Assembly: GCA_036362985.1 (NCBI GenBank)
Contig: JAYGXS010000004.1
Coordinates: forward strand, 22,102,186 to 22,166,185
Reading direction: 5' to 3'
Length of the DNA: 64,000 nt
From: Ligula intestinalis
Lineage: Eukaryota > Platyhelminthes > Cestoda > Diphyllobothriidea > Diphyllobothriidae
The notes beneath the pieces were generated by a model. The model had not been told where the DNA came from and did not search any database. It was given only the letters and a program-made list of their open reading frames with translations. Shown here piece after piece: positions 47,601 to 57,868 of this stretch. The stretch's first letter is position 1, and the number at the start of each line of letters is the position of its first letter. The position numbers and the translations under genes were made by a program.

Positions 47601-50600
47601 GCGGATAGATCGTGTACTTTGTTTTTTGCCCAAAGGTCGTCGAAAGCGATTGAAATTATAGTCTGACTGATTATCCTTTGAATCAATTCAAAGAACTCAT
47701 TCTAGGTTTTGTTAGAGCATTTTGCCTTACCTGCGACCATTTAGCATACAAACAGTGCTAAGGTTTCTCTTGTTAAGTGGTGCTCCAAACTTCCAATTTA
47801 ACTATTGATGCAATCAGTTTTTCTGTCATTAGTTTAAACGATATAAACTGTTATTGGCGTTTGTTATGCCTAGTTGGAAAATATACAAGTGTTTTTTTTT
47901 GAGTTTTTTACTCATGTTTATTTCTTCTATCATTGTAGTTTCGGAAGAAGCAGTTGATTTTTGCGAAGTCGCCGATCCACCACTGGGGTCTCATCGCCCT
48001 CGAGCCTATTGCTGCAGAAGAAATGGTTATTGAGTATGTGGGTCATGTCGTTCGGAAGGGCGTTGCTGAACTTCGGGAAAAGCGTTACGAAGAAAAGGGC
48101 ATCGGAAGCTCTTACCTCTTCCGCATCGACGATGAATACGTGATTGACGCCACAATGTTTGGGAATAATGCACGCTTTATAAACCACAGCTGTCAGGTTA
48201 GTCTTTTTTGTTTGCCCATTTATCTTATTAACACATCGTTTCTGCCATCGCCTCCACATCTCCCTAAACAATTAGCTTCTCATGGCATACGCCGGCGTCA
48301 GTTTTCCCAGTTTTTAGCGAATAAGAGCGCCTCTACGATATCATTGAAACAGCTAACCTTCTTGAGAATAACTGACTGGTATGCCTGCTGTGCGTTAAAC
48401 AGATGGAATGAACAATTACACGTTTACTTAGCGTCTTAGAGCGAAATACCTGCCTCCTACGGTATCAAAGCGTTATCCTCTCAACTACTTCTAAGGTGGT
48501 TATGTTTTTCAGAAAATGACGCCTGTAAGGGATTTACTTAAAGCTGTAACTGCGATAATAGATATTCGATATGTTGAACTTATTATACGAAATGCAAAGC
48601 AAGTAGCCTAGACAGTAAGACATTAACAATCGTCTTAACGGGCGAATTTATTTACCCAGGCTGCTGTTGCGACTTCAGTGAATTAAGAACCAAGTTAGGC
48701 TTGTAGTTATAGATGTGTAAAAGTGCAACGAGTATAATTTCTCATGCTTTTGAGACTGTATGTTATGATATAGTCAACAATCTTCAAATTGAGGGGATTA
48801 AATCTACTTCTCCATGCTTATATTCATGTAAACTGCCAAAGTGATATTACATAACTCAAATAAAGGAGTATTTAAACTTTCCGTTGCAAAATAAGTAAAT
48901 GTGCGTGCTTAGATACGCGCTAAGAAGACTCGTGACTACAAGAATTAGGGGAAAGGCTTTCGATTTTATCAATTGACCATTCTGGATGACCGAAGTGACT
49001 GAACTGATTCGGTGGGCGCTCACGTCCGACCAGTGTTTATCGCGTATGTGTTTAAGCAAAACTAGCGACCTCGTGTGTATACTTTCGTCCTAACTCTTTT
49101 TCCGCGTTTGTGTCTGAGATCATTTCTTGCTACGTGACCGTTCTGTCAAAGCTGGGTTCACAACGGTCCTTTGTTTGCTATCCGATTGAAATCTATTTTT
49201 AATATTTTGTCCTTGTATACTCCATGGATAGCTTAACAAAAGTAGGTCAGTTTCCGGTCTAGGTGTTGATTACTTGTCCGCGTTTTGGCGTCGTAGAAGC
49301 GCTGTGAAGACTATTACTCTCCAAATTTTCTATTTGACGGTCAGGAGAATGCTTTGGTAATACCAGGTGGAGAATTTCGAATGCCCAAACTTCTGGTCTA
49401 CTGTGAGATGTAAATTTTGGTGCTTCTTAACTAAGCAAGCTCATTTTCCTCAATACTTGGGGTTGACAGTTATTTCAGTTTGAAAAAAAAACCCAACTTT
49501 TTTCCTGAACGCTCCAATGCCTGATGTGTAGAAATTTGATTCCTGGTGCCGCAGCCATGAACTGGCGCTGGATTGAAACTGCTCAGAAAAACTCGGAAAA
49601 GTGTCATCCCGTGAAGTACGCCCCGCTCTCCGGTCAACTGATGTTTCTTATTCCGCTGCGTTGTGATAGTAGTGCGCTCATCGATCTGGTTTGAGAATAT
49701 GCTTGTCCCGCTGTGCCTTGGAGCTCAATCTAGCGTCCTCGCAAGCAGTTGCATAGAGGCATCACCAAAGGGTTGCGGATCCGCATATCTGGCGATCAAC
49801 ACTTGGGATTGGAAACGACTGGCGGATGACAGCTTACAAGCCAGACATGACCATTCTGGTCTGCCTTGTCTTTGTCGGTTTCACTCCGATGCTACGTTGC
49901 CTTAAATTAGTACGAAAAACTCATATGACGGAAACGATTCTGTTTTCATTTGCACCGTTGTTCAATCGTTTTTTCACGTTTTTATTCCAAGTTTAGTTTA
50001 GGAAATGTGTGCCTGCACCGCGATACTTAGTGAAATTCCATTCGAAGACGTTTAGGTCCCCGGGTACGTAGTATCAAACTAATCGGTGAAAGTTTAATTT
50101 GGTGTCATTACAGCTTATTTAAACAACCGAATATTTGCGAACGATAATTAAAATGGCCCAATAGTGTCCACTTGGGCACTGGTTGTATTTCCCATTTTAT
50201 TTATCGCGCGCAACTATTTGGTTATTCAAACAATTTTCCTATTATTTCCTAATGTTGTACACTACCTTTTATTTATTTTTTATTTCCCCCGATATGCTTC
50301 ACCAATCTAACTCTTATTATCACCTGGCCCCCATTACAGAAAGATGGGGTTTTCGCCTGCAGCTGTGTATCCTAAATTGAACTCTTTCCAACTAATCTAC
50401 TCGGAAGGTCTCTTCTAAACAGCTTTATTGACTGTTTTTAGGTTTCACTAGGATAGACACGACACCTAATGTTGTAACTAAAGATTCTTTAATACACGCC
50501 GCATTGAGCGCCACTAGATGAATTCTTTGTTATGATTCACTGATAAAGGTTGACACGATAAGGTACCCGAGTAGCCTGAACGTGCCAAGACGACTAATTA

Positions 50601-51161
50601 ATCATAACCTAAAAGGTTACCAACTAAAAACTCTTTTAAGGACCCGTAGTTTGACTAGTTTTTATTCATTTGGGGCTTTTATAGCACTGTCTTTTGGATG
50701 AAATTTGAACCTTCACGAATAATTCGTTGGATAAACCACTGCATGCTGAATTTGTTTAAGAAACCGGTTGTTAGAATCTTCTGAATTGATTATTCTCGCG
50801 TTTATGATAAAGATAGTTCGAGGGTAGGCGTGCGATTTTAATTCTTCTAATGGTTTAAAGATCCCTTGTCATGATCCCCAGAGGAACTTACTCAGAATTC
50901 ACTTGATCGTATGAAGGATACGGACCTCTATGAATCCACAACATTTTCTTTATCACACCACTGACCATCTTTTCATATTTCTTGCAGCCAAATTGTTATG
51001 CAAAAATCATCACCGTCGAGGGCAAGAAGAAGATTGTGATTTACTCCAAACGTGACATTCAGGTGATGGAGGAGATCACCTACGACTACAAATTTCCCTA
51101 TGAAGAGGAGAAAATACCCTGTCTGTGTGGTGCGCCATCTTGTCGGGGAACGCTAAACTAA
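29371..51161 (+). CDS. SETD1: SETD1/Set1 histone H3K4 methyltransferase, 16 exons
   Basis: Exons: 29371-29619, 29661-29831, 29866-29965, 30001-31031, 32300-32915, 37216-37429, 37528-37792, 37907-38188, 39142-39357, 40225-40428, 41917-42087, 43706-44233, 44798-45491, 46309-46646, 47939-48196, 50988-51161. They total 5511 nt, or 1836 residues (human SETD1A is about 1700), and every junction keeps phase. Domain order: Set1 N-terminal region ([17 protein letters not shown]), RRM (84-174), Ser-rich linker, conserved region around WWDSVET (511-517), FTGLRAALP (587-595), long Ser/acidic linker, EHNY HCF1-type motif (1188-1191), N-SET (1350-1693), Win motif GCAR (1581-1584), SET (about 1700-1815) and post-SET Cys 1824, 1826, 1831. 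The SET core shows HWGL, RFINHSC and EEITYDY. The family methylates H3K4 at promoters within COMPASS (WDR5, RBBP5, ASH2L, DPY30, WDR82, CFP1). I did not find a close poly(A) signal. Confidence 0.95.
29661..29831 (+). CDS. SETD1: SETD1 exon 2: RRM first half
   Basis: Residues 84-140 in phase 0. Contains [20 protein letters not shown] and [13 protein letters not shown], ending HLGIGK, which aligns with the SETD1 RRM (RNP2 region, first helix, second strand). It is read in a frame different from the long open frame at 29371-29718, which is why splicing matters here. Confidence 0.88.
29866..29965 (+). CDS. SETD1: SETD1 exon 3: RRM second half
   Basis: 100 bases, phase 0 in and phase 1 out. Encodes [10 protein letters not shown] (RNP1-type strand) to [12 protein letters not shown], the end of the RRM fold. 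Acceptor TTTATAG, donor GTAAGA. It has no open frame of its own long enough to be noticed without the family match. Confidence 0.85.
30001..31031 (+). CDS. SETD1: SETD1 exon 4: Ser-rich linker and WWDS region
   Basis: Residues 174-517. A long Ser/Thr/Pro/Lys-rich, probably disordered linker ends in a conserved helical block ([20 protein letters not shown], then [10 protein letters not shown]) typical of Set1 proteins. The donor is GTGAGT. Entry after CTGTAG completes a Gly codon. Confidence 0.9.
32300..32915 (+). CDS. SETD1: SETD1 exon 5: conserved basic region
   Basis: Entry after TTTGACAG in phase 0 ([12 protein letters not shown]). Contains [20 protein letters not shown], matching the SETD1 block that reads SGLRGALRLPSFKVKRK in vertebrates. 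Then follows a basic and Ser-rich stretch with a poly-Ser run near 32810-32860. Donor GTAAGT in phase 1. Confidence 0.88.
33482..36850 (-). mobile_element. Ty3/gypsy LTR-retrotransposon fossil in SETD1 intron 5
   Basis: The minus strand, antisense to SETD1, shows a degraded pol in order. [10 protein letters not shown] and DAFSSPRI at about 35545-35650, [20 protein letters not shown] at about 35410-35530, and AYVDNIICG for AYVDDIIV near 35290. An RT/RNase H connection [17 protein letters not shown] follows at about 35160-35240. RNase [15 protein letters not shown] and [16 protein letters not shown] at 34631-34800. An integrase end [20 protein letters not shown] lies near 33720-33800. Similar 60-70 bp segments at about 33482-33550 and 36768-36835 may be LTR remnants in direct repeat. 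Many frameshifts and stops are present. Confidence 0.7.
37216..37429 (+). CDS. SETD1: SETD1 exon 6
   Basis: 214 bases, phase 1 in and phase 2 out. Ser/Thr/Asn-rich, then a basic segment ([14 protein letters not shown]) ending VDDIFEE. It has no domain of its own; it is placed by phase and by its position between conserved exons. Donor GTATGT. Confidence 0.75.
37528..37792 (+). CDS. SETD1: SETD1 exon 7
   Basis: 265 bases, phase 2 in and phase 0 out. Ser/Thr-rich linker ([35 protein letters not shown]). Acceptor CTTCCAG, donor GTAAGT. The intron before it is 98 bp. Confidence 0.75.
37907..38188 (+). CDS. SETD1: SETD1 exon 8
   Basis: 94 codons in phase 0. Starts acidic ([10 protein letters not shown]) and ends in a strongly basic stretch ([20 protein letters not shown]) that may serve as a nuclear localisation signal. 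Acceptor ATTTCCAG, donor GTACGA. Confidence 0.75.
39142..39357 (+). CDS. SETD1: SETD1 exon 9
   Basis: 72 codons in phase 0 after [27 protein letters not shown] is a casein-kinase-like acidic Ser cluster. The exon ends [13 protein letters not shown] before GTAAGT. A longer start at 39124 is ruled out by phase. Confidence 0.75.
40225..40428 (+). CDS. SETD1: SETD1 exon 10
   Basis: 68 codons in phase 0 between CCCTGCAG and GTAAGT. It lacks any ATG and is supported by flanking splice sites, open frame and phase. Composition is mixed ([20 protein letters not shown]; then [20 protein letters not shown]). Confidence 0.7.
41917..42087 (+). CDS. SETD1: SETD1 exon 11
   Basis: 57 codons in phase 0 between a pyrimidine-rich TTTTTTGCAG acceptor and GTAAGT. 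Ends in an acidic stretch ([12 protein letters not shown]). Confidence 0.75.
42361..42390. repeat. (TTA)n-rich simple repeat in SETD1 intron 11
   Basis: Run of TTATTATTATTATTATT units. The sequence to its right could be the 3' end of a LINE on the minus strand, since such tails are common here, but I could not read coding motifs in it. Confidence 0.7.
43314..43516. mobile_element. MITE-like element in SETD1 intron 11
   Basis: Perfect 21-nt inverted repeats, 43337-43357 and 43487-43507 (TTTGAACAAAGCGAAGATCAC and its reverse complement), enclose about 130 bp without coding capacity. The 12-nt sequence AAAGATGTTTAA occurs at 43314-43325 and 43505-43516 and could be a target-site duplication. 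The right copy overlaps the end of the inverted repeat by 3 nt. The left one is separated from its arm by 11 nt, so the exact ends are uncertain. Confidence 0.6.
43706..44233 (+). CDS. SETD1: SETD1 exon 12: HCF1-type motif and linker
   Basis: 176 codons in phase 0 after TATATATATAG. Near its start [11 protein letters not shown] contains the (D/E)HxY motif that in Set1-family proteins binds HCF1. The rest is a Pro/Ser/Thr linker leading to [13 protein letters not shown] just before N-SET. Donor GTAAAT, weaker than most here. Confidence 0.8.
44798..45491 (+). CDS. SETD1: SETD1 exon 13: N-SET start
   Basis: Starts [20 protein letters not shown], which aligns with the vertebrate N-SET start (ILYDIWNSGLDSEDM). 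WVDHP follows the expected spacing (vertebrate WVHH). A basic/Ser insert follows. The exon ends inside the Gly codon of the Win motif. Phase 0 in, phase 1 out. Confidence 0.92.
46309..46646 (+). CDS. SETD1: SETD1 exon 14: Win motif and N-SET end
   Basis: Completes GCARTQGYY, the WDR5-interacting (Win) motif with its Arg at residue 1584. Continues through [20 protein letters not shown] to LK, matching vertebrate GDLLKLNQLK-type sequence. The donor reads GCAAGT, so the following intron is GC-AG. Confidence 0.92.
46843..47185. repeat. Tandem duplication (~170-bp unit) in SETD1 intron 14
   Basis: Two similar units begin near 46847 and 47018 and a third starts near 47172. Each contains the near-palindrome CATATGTGTGGCATATGAGC followed by AAGGTCGATA, GTTTTCTGGTGGTGG and CTTCGAGT. 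Divergence is moderate. Confidence 0.8.
47939..48196 (+). CDS. SETD1: SETD1 exon 15: SET domain, first part
   Basis: Residues 1694-1779. FRKKQL continues the N-SET end. The SET fold shows [32 protein letters not shown] and [11 protein letters not shown], including the SAM-binding and pseudoknot residues of active H3K4 methyltransferases. Donor GTTAGT in phase 0 between Gln and Pro of NHSCQPNC. Confidence 0.97.
50988..51161 (+). CDS. SETD1: SETD1 exon 16: SET end and post-SET
   Basis: Residues 1780-1836. PNCYAK completes the pseudoknot. [15 protein letters not shown] and [10 protein letters not shown] follow, the latter giving the three post-SET cysteines that bind zinc with the Cys of NHSC. 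It ends GTLN then TAA, the usual C-terminal ending of Set1 proteins. Acceptor CTTGCAG. Confidence 0.97.
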   Translation, partial: PNCYAKIITVEGKKKIVIYSKRDIQVMEEITYDYKFPYEEEKIPCLCGAPSCRGTLN

Positions 51162-54100
51162 CTCCGTCTAAATGTATTCCTTGCCTCTTTTATTGTGTTT
51201 TTCCTCAGGGTCCTACCGCCTCAGTTCTTTCCGTTACGACTATTACACCAACTGGTAGCACCACCAGCAGAAGTACAAGAGGCGACCTTGGTGTATTTCC
51301 ACAGAGTTTAGTGCCTTTGCCTTCTTCTTATTCGTGCCACGCTCCACGTCTCCCACTTCACACTGCTAGTCACAAACTCCCCCTCCTCCCTCTTTTGGTG
51401 GAAAGCTCGACCTACCTACTATTTTTTTACGTGCGTAAATTACCCGAACCTAGTGATGTTGCCTTGCTCCTTCCTCCTCCCTCTAACCTGTCAATTTCCT
51501 CGCTACAACACGTTTTTTGAGTTAGTTGATGCGTTATGTCCCCGAAGGTGCAGCCAAAGAGCTCCTACGTAGACAAAATGCAAGCACTTGAGTCTTTCTG
51601 CGAATCCAACCTTGCTTCGTTCATTCGCCGTCGGCAGTACATGCAACCCGTCTGGGCAGCCTGTATTCACTCTTCTCTGTATATACGATCAACTGTGTAG
51701 TCCATGTGATTCCGGAGGGCTTTCTGTGGCCCGCTGCTCTGCTCCATTCCCCTGGCACCCCCTTCCCCCTCCCTCCCGCCGGTCCCCCTCATTTGTACAT
51801 GCCACACACAGACAGACACACGCAAGTTTTAGCCTCTCGCTCCCCCTTCTGTGTGTGCATTTAGTTTGTGCGCGAGTATGCTTTGGGCTGTGTGCGCGTG
51901 TATCAGCTGTAAAACAGAATTACTTTTGTTTTCTATTACACATGAATATCTTGCCTCTGACCTCCCTTTTTCCTTGAGTGCAATGTTGTCACCAGTTTTT
52001 TTTTCACCATTGACTGTGTGGCTCTATCGTTGACTGAAGTGAGTGCTGTGGGCCCAAAAGGTGTGAGCACCTTTTTGCGCAGACTGAATCGGCTTCGTTG
52101 GGTTTATTTACGCTAGTGTTGGAGACTTTAAGCAGGTTTCGCGTCAGGTGTCAATACTGCACAGAGTATTGTGGAGTCAGATTCGAAAGTCCCGCTACGG
52201 GGACTGTAAGCGGTTGCTGGGTGTCTTCTGTATTCGTTGTAGTGTCGAGGGTGGACCATGTCGTTGGCCGTTCTCCGAATACACGAGCAGCCCCCCAAGT
52301 TGAGCAGGACATGGGGAAATGCAAACCACGACTGGATACCTTATTCAGTCCTAGCCGTAGACAAGGCACCAAAAATGGCCACCCCTTAAATGAAGAAGAC
52401 CGTGATGATGGCACCGGTCTCCACATCCGGTATTATAATGACTTATTTCAGCTGTGTGCTGATCGAGGCAGATAAAGTGTTTCACCATTGAATGGAGGCA
52501 GACCACCTACCACAGTCAGCTGACTAAGGTTGCACTCTTCGTCGAGGTCGGGGAAAGTGTCTGGTGCAGAGTTGTGACGTCGCACTATGCTGTGTCTGAG
52601 GCACGCCCATGCACAAGCCTTGGCTTTTTTGTTCGTGTCCGACCATACTAACCTTTCTTTGAGGATCAGTTGGGAGTCTCGGATCCCTGGGGAATAGAGC
52701 ACAGCTCGATACATCGAAGCGGACAGGAAAGCATTGCTGGTCAGCGGAACGTACACGAGCTAGACACCACTGAGTGACTCGTCGCCAAAACAAGCAACTC
52801 GATTTGGCTTAGCCGCCCTATCAATAAGTTCGGCCCCATTTCACAGCTCGAGTGCAGTGAGTGAAGGTTAGAACAGTACCTCCGCTACCTCATTCTTCGC
52901 GCCATCGATTTGGTGGATGTCACTGGTGACTTCAGAGCTGTAGTCCAGGTGGGCAATCTCCCTCAAGTTGTACCTTTTGAAACACCGAATGTACTGTAGC
53001 GTTGTTGGATAAGACCCAAGGCAAGGTATAACCAATGTGATGTTGCCTGTGGACGACGCCAGTAGCTGCTGTCTAAGCCTCAATTGCGAGTGATAGGGGA
53101 GGGTTATGCTTTAGCAAGATACATCCAGCAAAAGAAACCTTGATTTTCCCAAGAGTAGTCAGTGTCCCACTGGTTGTTTTAACGAGCGTGGGTGATTTTA
53201 GCAATCGACGAAAGAGTTATTGCTGTTCTGTCGGCACAAGTCGTGGACGTGCATGTGAATCATGTTCGCCTGCGGCCAGTCAGCTAACGCCATGGACGTC
53301 GTATTTCTATCGATCTAACGGTGTGAATCGCATACGACGCAAACATTTAAGTTGTGAGAGTTTTCGGTTACTGTCGCTACGCCAGGTGGACGGTTACAAC
53401 ATTTCGATACATCCAAAGCTATCCAATGAGATCGCTACTGGATCTAAATGTGTATTGTCAACGAGGACACTTGGAAAAGAGTAGACGACGCCCTTTCTCG
53501 GTATACCAGTGTTGTATTTTTGTTGCCGCTCCGAATGGTTCGACGGCATCCTCGTTAGTGTTGCGCGGGTGACATGTATTTGATCATTTCGAAGCGTCCA
53601 TGTAACCCTTTTTCTGCCCTCGGTAACGAGCGCCTTCAGTGAGATTAGGCGACTCCCGCACTGATCAAAGGTGTAGTTAAGAGGAGTTGAGTACCACAAG
53701 TTTTCTTGCCGGCTTCTAGGAGGTGATTCATCGTACGTACGGCTAGGCTACGTGTAGTATGGGGCATACTTATACCCGTGTCCATCTGTTATAACCTTGA
53801 GTGTGCCTGCGTCGACACTGGTCATTTCTCCCAGTTACTTGTTAAAAAAAGAATGCAGAAGGGGATAGCAGCTAATAGTTTACTGTTTATGCTTGTGCAT
53901 CAGCTTTGTCTTCTGTCGTGGGTAGCGCGCTCTCGTGTGGGCCAACAGCAGGTCTCGTGTCCCCAGTAGCAGAGTGTCGCCTCCTGTCAGTGGTGGCATA
54001 TTTAAGGACCCACGGCCTTTGTTCCCCATTAGTTCCTGTGTTAGTGGCCCATGCGAGCAGTCATCGTGTGGCGACCTCAGTGTGGCAGCTCGTGGCGTGT

Positions 54101-57100
54101 CACGCGTGCGCATGACTCCTTGCCAGGCGTGACCTTAGAACCCGGCTGGCGGCTGGCCTTGCGTCCTCACGTGCCAGCTCTTTGAAGGCTGCATTCTTTC
54201 CGCGTCCCTTGTTTTCTTGCCTTCAGAACGGCCCGAGTTATGAAGTCACCGGTGGTAGAAAGCCGCTGCTGTTGCAGCCTCGTGTGAAGACTCAGTAATC
54301 CATCCAAAGTAGTTCCATATCAACTTGTTCGAGTGCCGAAGTCGCAGAAGACTACTCACTTCACTTCATCCAGCAGAACCAGTACGATGACGGGTAGACT
54401 CTAATAAAGTTCGTTCTTCACTGCGTCAGGTCTTTGTATGGTCAGAATGCAGGTGCCCTGTCGTGGAAATTTCGCTTACCCTGTGACACTGCGCTATAAG
54501 AGGGAAGGAAGTTTATTAGCGAGGTCGTTTGCTAAAAGGCTCCTCCGGTAGTTGTATCTTGGTCCTTGTTTATTCCACTTCCATCATTCGAGGCAGGAGT
54601 CTCACTTAGGGCAGCAGTGTCCACTTTGTATTCATACAGTTCTAGATCGATTAGACCCCTGGCCTATCTAAAATCGAGAAGATTGTCAAAGTGAACAGTC
54701 TCGATGGATCCGTACCGAAACCTGCCATCCAACAGACCGTGACAATTGCAGTCGTGCCAATTAGCTAGGCCGTTTTATGAGTTAGGCGGCCCATCTTCCT
54801 GGTGGGATTGCAGTTCCTGGCTCTGCCATTCCTGTTAAGCAGGCTGCATGAAATGCTTATGAGGTATTTAGCCTACATCCGGAAACACAATAAGAAGTAC
54901 GTACCTCGTTTAAATTCTATGCGTTGCACCAGCAGTCAGGCGTCTTACCAGAAATCCAGGTTCGAAAAAGTCTGAAGACGGGTTCTCGACACATTCGTTA
55001 AGCTTCGGCTTCATGGACAGAGACCTTATTCTGCGGAATACTTCGGCATGGCGTCTAAAGCAGCAGAAGCCTTATTAAGAAATACCACTGTCTTTGGGTC
55101 TGCATTTTGCTCTTCGAAAGTGTGAAATAATGGAGCGTGGTATTGACAGCATCGGTACCAGCTGAAAGCCCACACGAGTGTTTCGCAGACATTCTGCCGC
55201 TGCCAGGAGTTCGACTCCTTGGTGTGTCCTCCAGCATTCCTTGTGTGCTTTTTGGTAACTACTGCAGTTGACACATTGTTCACTTTCAAGTTGCTCAGAA
55301 ACTGATTGCTAAATTGAGTAGGGCAGCCTATTTGCGGCTTGATAGACGTAGACTGAAACTTGATATCAGCCATAGTGGGATAACCGCGTTAAACTGCCAA
55401 CAGGCAACTATTAGTATATCTAGAAAAAATATTCAGATAATTGCAGAGGCTGTTTGTGTACTGTTACAGAGACGGGATCCTCCATGCACTCACGGCAGTC
55501 GCCGAAAAGGACAGACAAATTGTGTCATGCCCGCAGTCCAGGCTCCCCCGGTGCGTCACACCCACGTGCATGCCGCCCGCGCCGTGCGTCGAGCAAATCA
55601 GACAACCACCCACATAGCGGGGGTAGCGGTCGTAGTCGAGATGAGTAAAGAATGTCTGCTCGCATACTATACGCTAGGAATATTCTGGAAAGACTGTAGC
55701 CATATAAATATGCCGGAGTGGACAAGCTAAAGGACGAAGCCACAGACCCTGCACGCCACACAGTCTTCGTGTACTGTTGAAGACAGCCATTGTCTATCAG
55801 AACCGCTCTTTTGCCTTCTGCCTATTAGTCAAGTTCGAAATACTGGGCTTTACCAGTACTTATGCCTTATGTCCCACAGTATCCAAACTAACTGACTACT
55901 AGATGAGTCCATCTAAAAGATGGTTTTTAGATAATACCTGTGCCGTCAGTATGGTGTAATCTCTATACGTAAACCACTGGCTGCCTGTTGATAGTGTGAT
56001 GAGTATTATGCGATTTTACCGCTGGGGTTGATAGAAGTCGGTCTAAATATGCATATCAATTCTCTAAAGCCTCAAATAGACTGCTTTACTCCAAGTTAGT
56101 GATTAATTTCTGAAAATGCAATTGTATGACCTAGTGTTGCCTGTTGAGTTTTCTTTTTTACTTGCTGCGCTAAAAAAATTGGATGACATCACCCTAACCG
56201 TCCACCAAAAAGCGCTGTTAGCGGTCATCGAGGTTGCCATGTTTAGTGCAAGATGAGTTGTTTCACCTTTCCATCTGTTAGATGGTTTGCGTGTGTTTGT
56301 AGCTTGCGCTTCAGACTTTAACTGACGCATTAATGCCTGAACTGCAAGCCACCGAGGCAAGCATCTAATTAAAAGTCTTCTATCGCACCCCAGACATTCT
56401 CGTTACTTTTTTCGCAACTCTTATTATCTTAGGTAAGTTCAATTGGGTGCTTTTTATTCTTAGTCCTACTCGGGGATATTTAAGTGTATTTCTTTTGGTT
56501 TTTTGTGTGTATTTGTTGCTCAGGGCCACCCTTCTCAGGAAAACCGTTCGATTATTTGCTTCAATCCATACGTGGATCGCGTTCTCTGTTTAAATCGCTA
56601 TCCGGTTTCCTGTGATTGACAATACACAGGGGCGGTATGATGTGGCCGATTGCTTTGGTACTTGCTGCCGATTCAACAAAATTATTGTGGAAACCAGTGT
56701 ATTGCGAAACCACTTCCGTCTATCTTTTTCGTTGCAGCCTTATCTGTTTTGATAGTTTCACCGTAGGAAAGTAATTTACAGTGAAAACCGTTGTGGTCTC
56801 CTAGTGTGTCATAAAATCTTCCCCTCGCAAGAAAATGTGTAGGCTTGTCACAGGCCTCGACAGAGTTGTTAACCTGTTCTCTAAGAAAGCGGTGGATTTG
56901 AAATTCAGAAATAATTATTGTTTACACGCTACTTCCGATCATACATTGGAAATACCAGTCCAAGTTTCAACTCGGGTACTATTCTAAATAGCTGGAATGC
57001 TGTAACCAGACGGTGAACTTAGGTTTTGCACCCCAAAACAGAAAAAAACAAAAAACGGCGCCAGTACCAGTGTTTTTCACATCAATGATTGTCGTTTTCT

Positions 57101-57115
57101 TAATCCTTTTTGTAG
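51162..57115. other. Long intergenic stretch, 3' flank of SETD1
   Basis: The first about 700 bp are pyrimidine-rich (51.33-51.83 kb) and may be SETD1 3' UTR, but no AATAAA lies close to the stop. Many 60-140 codon frames occur on both strands with no motif or splice support. A TATA-like CATATTTAAGG (53997-54007) followed by AATAAA at 54403-54408 suggests an LTR-like or short transcription unit. Upstream exons of the zinc-finger gene at 57.1 kb should lie somewhere here, but I could not place them. Confidence 0.35.
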
Positions 57116-57868
57116 GACCCCAATTCCCTCCCAGTCTATCCACTAAGAGCACTCTACCATGCTCGCGATGCCTTCTGGCACCGTTGGCAAAAAGCTCTCT
57201 CCAAAGACCGCGCCGCCCAGCGCGTTTATGAAGCCCATTATCATTCTCCGCCAAATGTCTTCCTTCTCAACACTGAGCCCTATCCTTTCGCCGAGGCCGA
57301 CACCTTCTACCCCTCGCCGGATATTCTTCTTCTCCGTGGGCGTGAGCCCTCGATCCCGCTTATAAAAAAACGAACTCGCGAGGTCCTCGAAATGGTGCCG
57401 GTGGTTAAGGAGAAACCTCGAAAGAAACCTCGTTTGACAGATCGCCAAATCGGACTTCTCACCGAAAAGGCCATAGATTCAGGCTGCGGCAGTAGTGTAT
57501 CGAGCAAGCCTGGCGACAGTGTCTCCATCTTCTTCAACTGTGATGCCTGTGATGAGGCTGAAAACATGTCATACACTGAGGCTGAAAAGCACGTTCAGTC
57601 TACGGGTCATGTGTCTTGTAGTGAGTACATGCGCCTGGCTCCAACTAAAACAGAAGAAGAGGCAGACGAGGAGGTGGTGATTGTGGAGGTGGAGGATAAC
57701 AACAAAAAGAACACGTGCTCCTCCTCCTCGTCGTCCTCTACGTCCTCAGGTTTAGTTCAGTTGGCAGCACCACGGGTCATCGCGCACATTGGGGAGTCGC
57801 AACACGGCTGGAATGTCGGCGACCATGTCGTCATGTGCCCCTCCTGTCGACTGATACTTCCCGACAAG
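57116..57868 (+). CDS. Zinc-finger gene, penultimate exon
   Basis: An open frame runs from the TTTTTGTAG acceptor and has no stop before the donor; the usual first ATG (57392) is only an internal Met. Contains the basic KEKPRKKPR stretch (possible nuclear signal), the first Cys/His finger and the Cys pair of the second finger (CPSC) before GTATGT. Confidence 0.6.

Noticed and set aside
47961..48439. SET exon extended past 48196
   Set aside because: The conserved NHSCQPNC motif requires the donor at 48197 and joining to 50988; the read-through sequence has no similarity to SET domains.
51588..51977. Pro/Ser-rich frame after the SETD1 stop
   Set aside because: It reflects the C/T-rich composition of the likely 3' UTR and shows no conserved motif.
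55314..55730. 138-codon plus frame as an upstream exon of the zinc-finger gene
   Set aside because: No donor in the right phase at its end and no finger-like residues; an equally long antisense frame overlaps.
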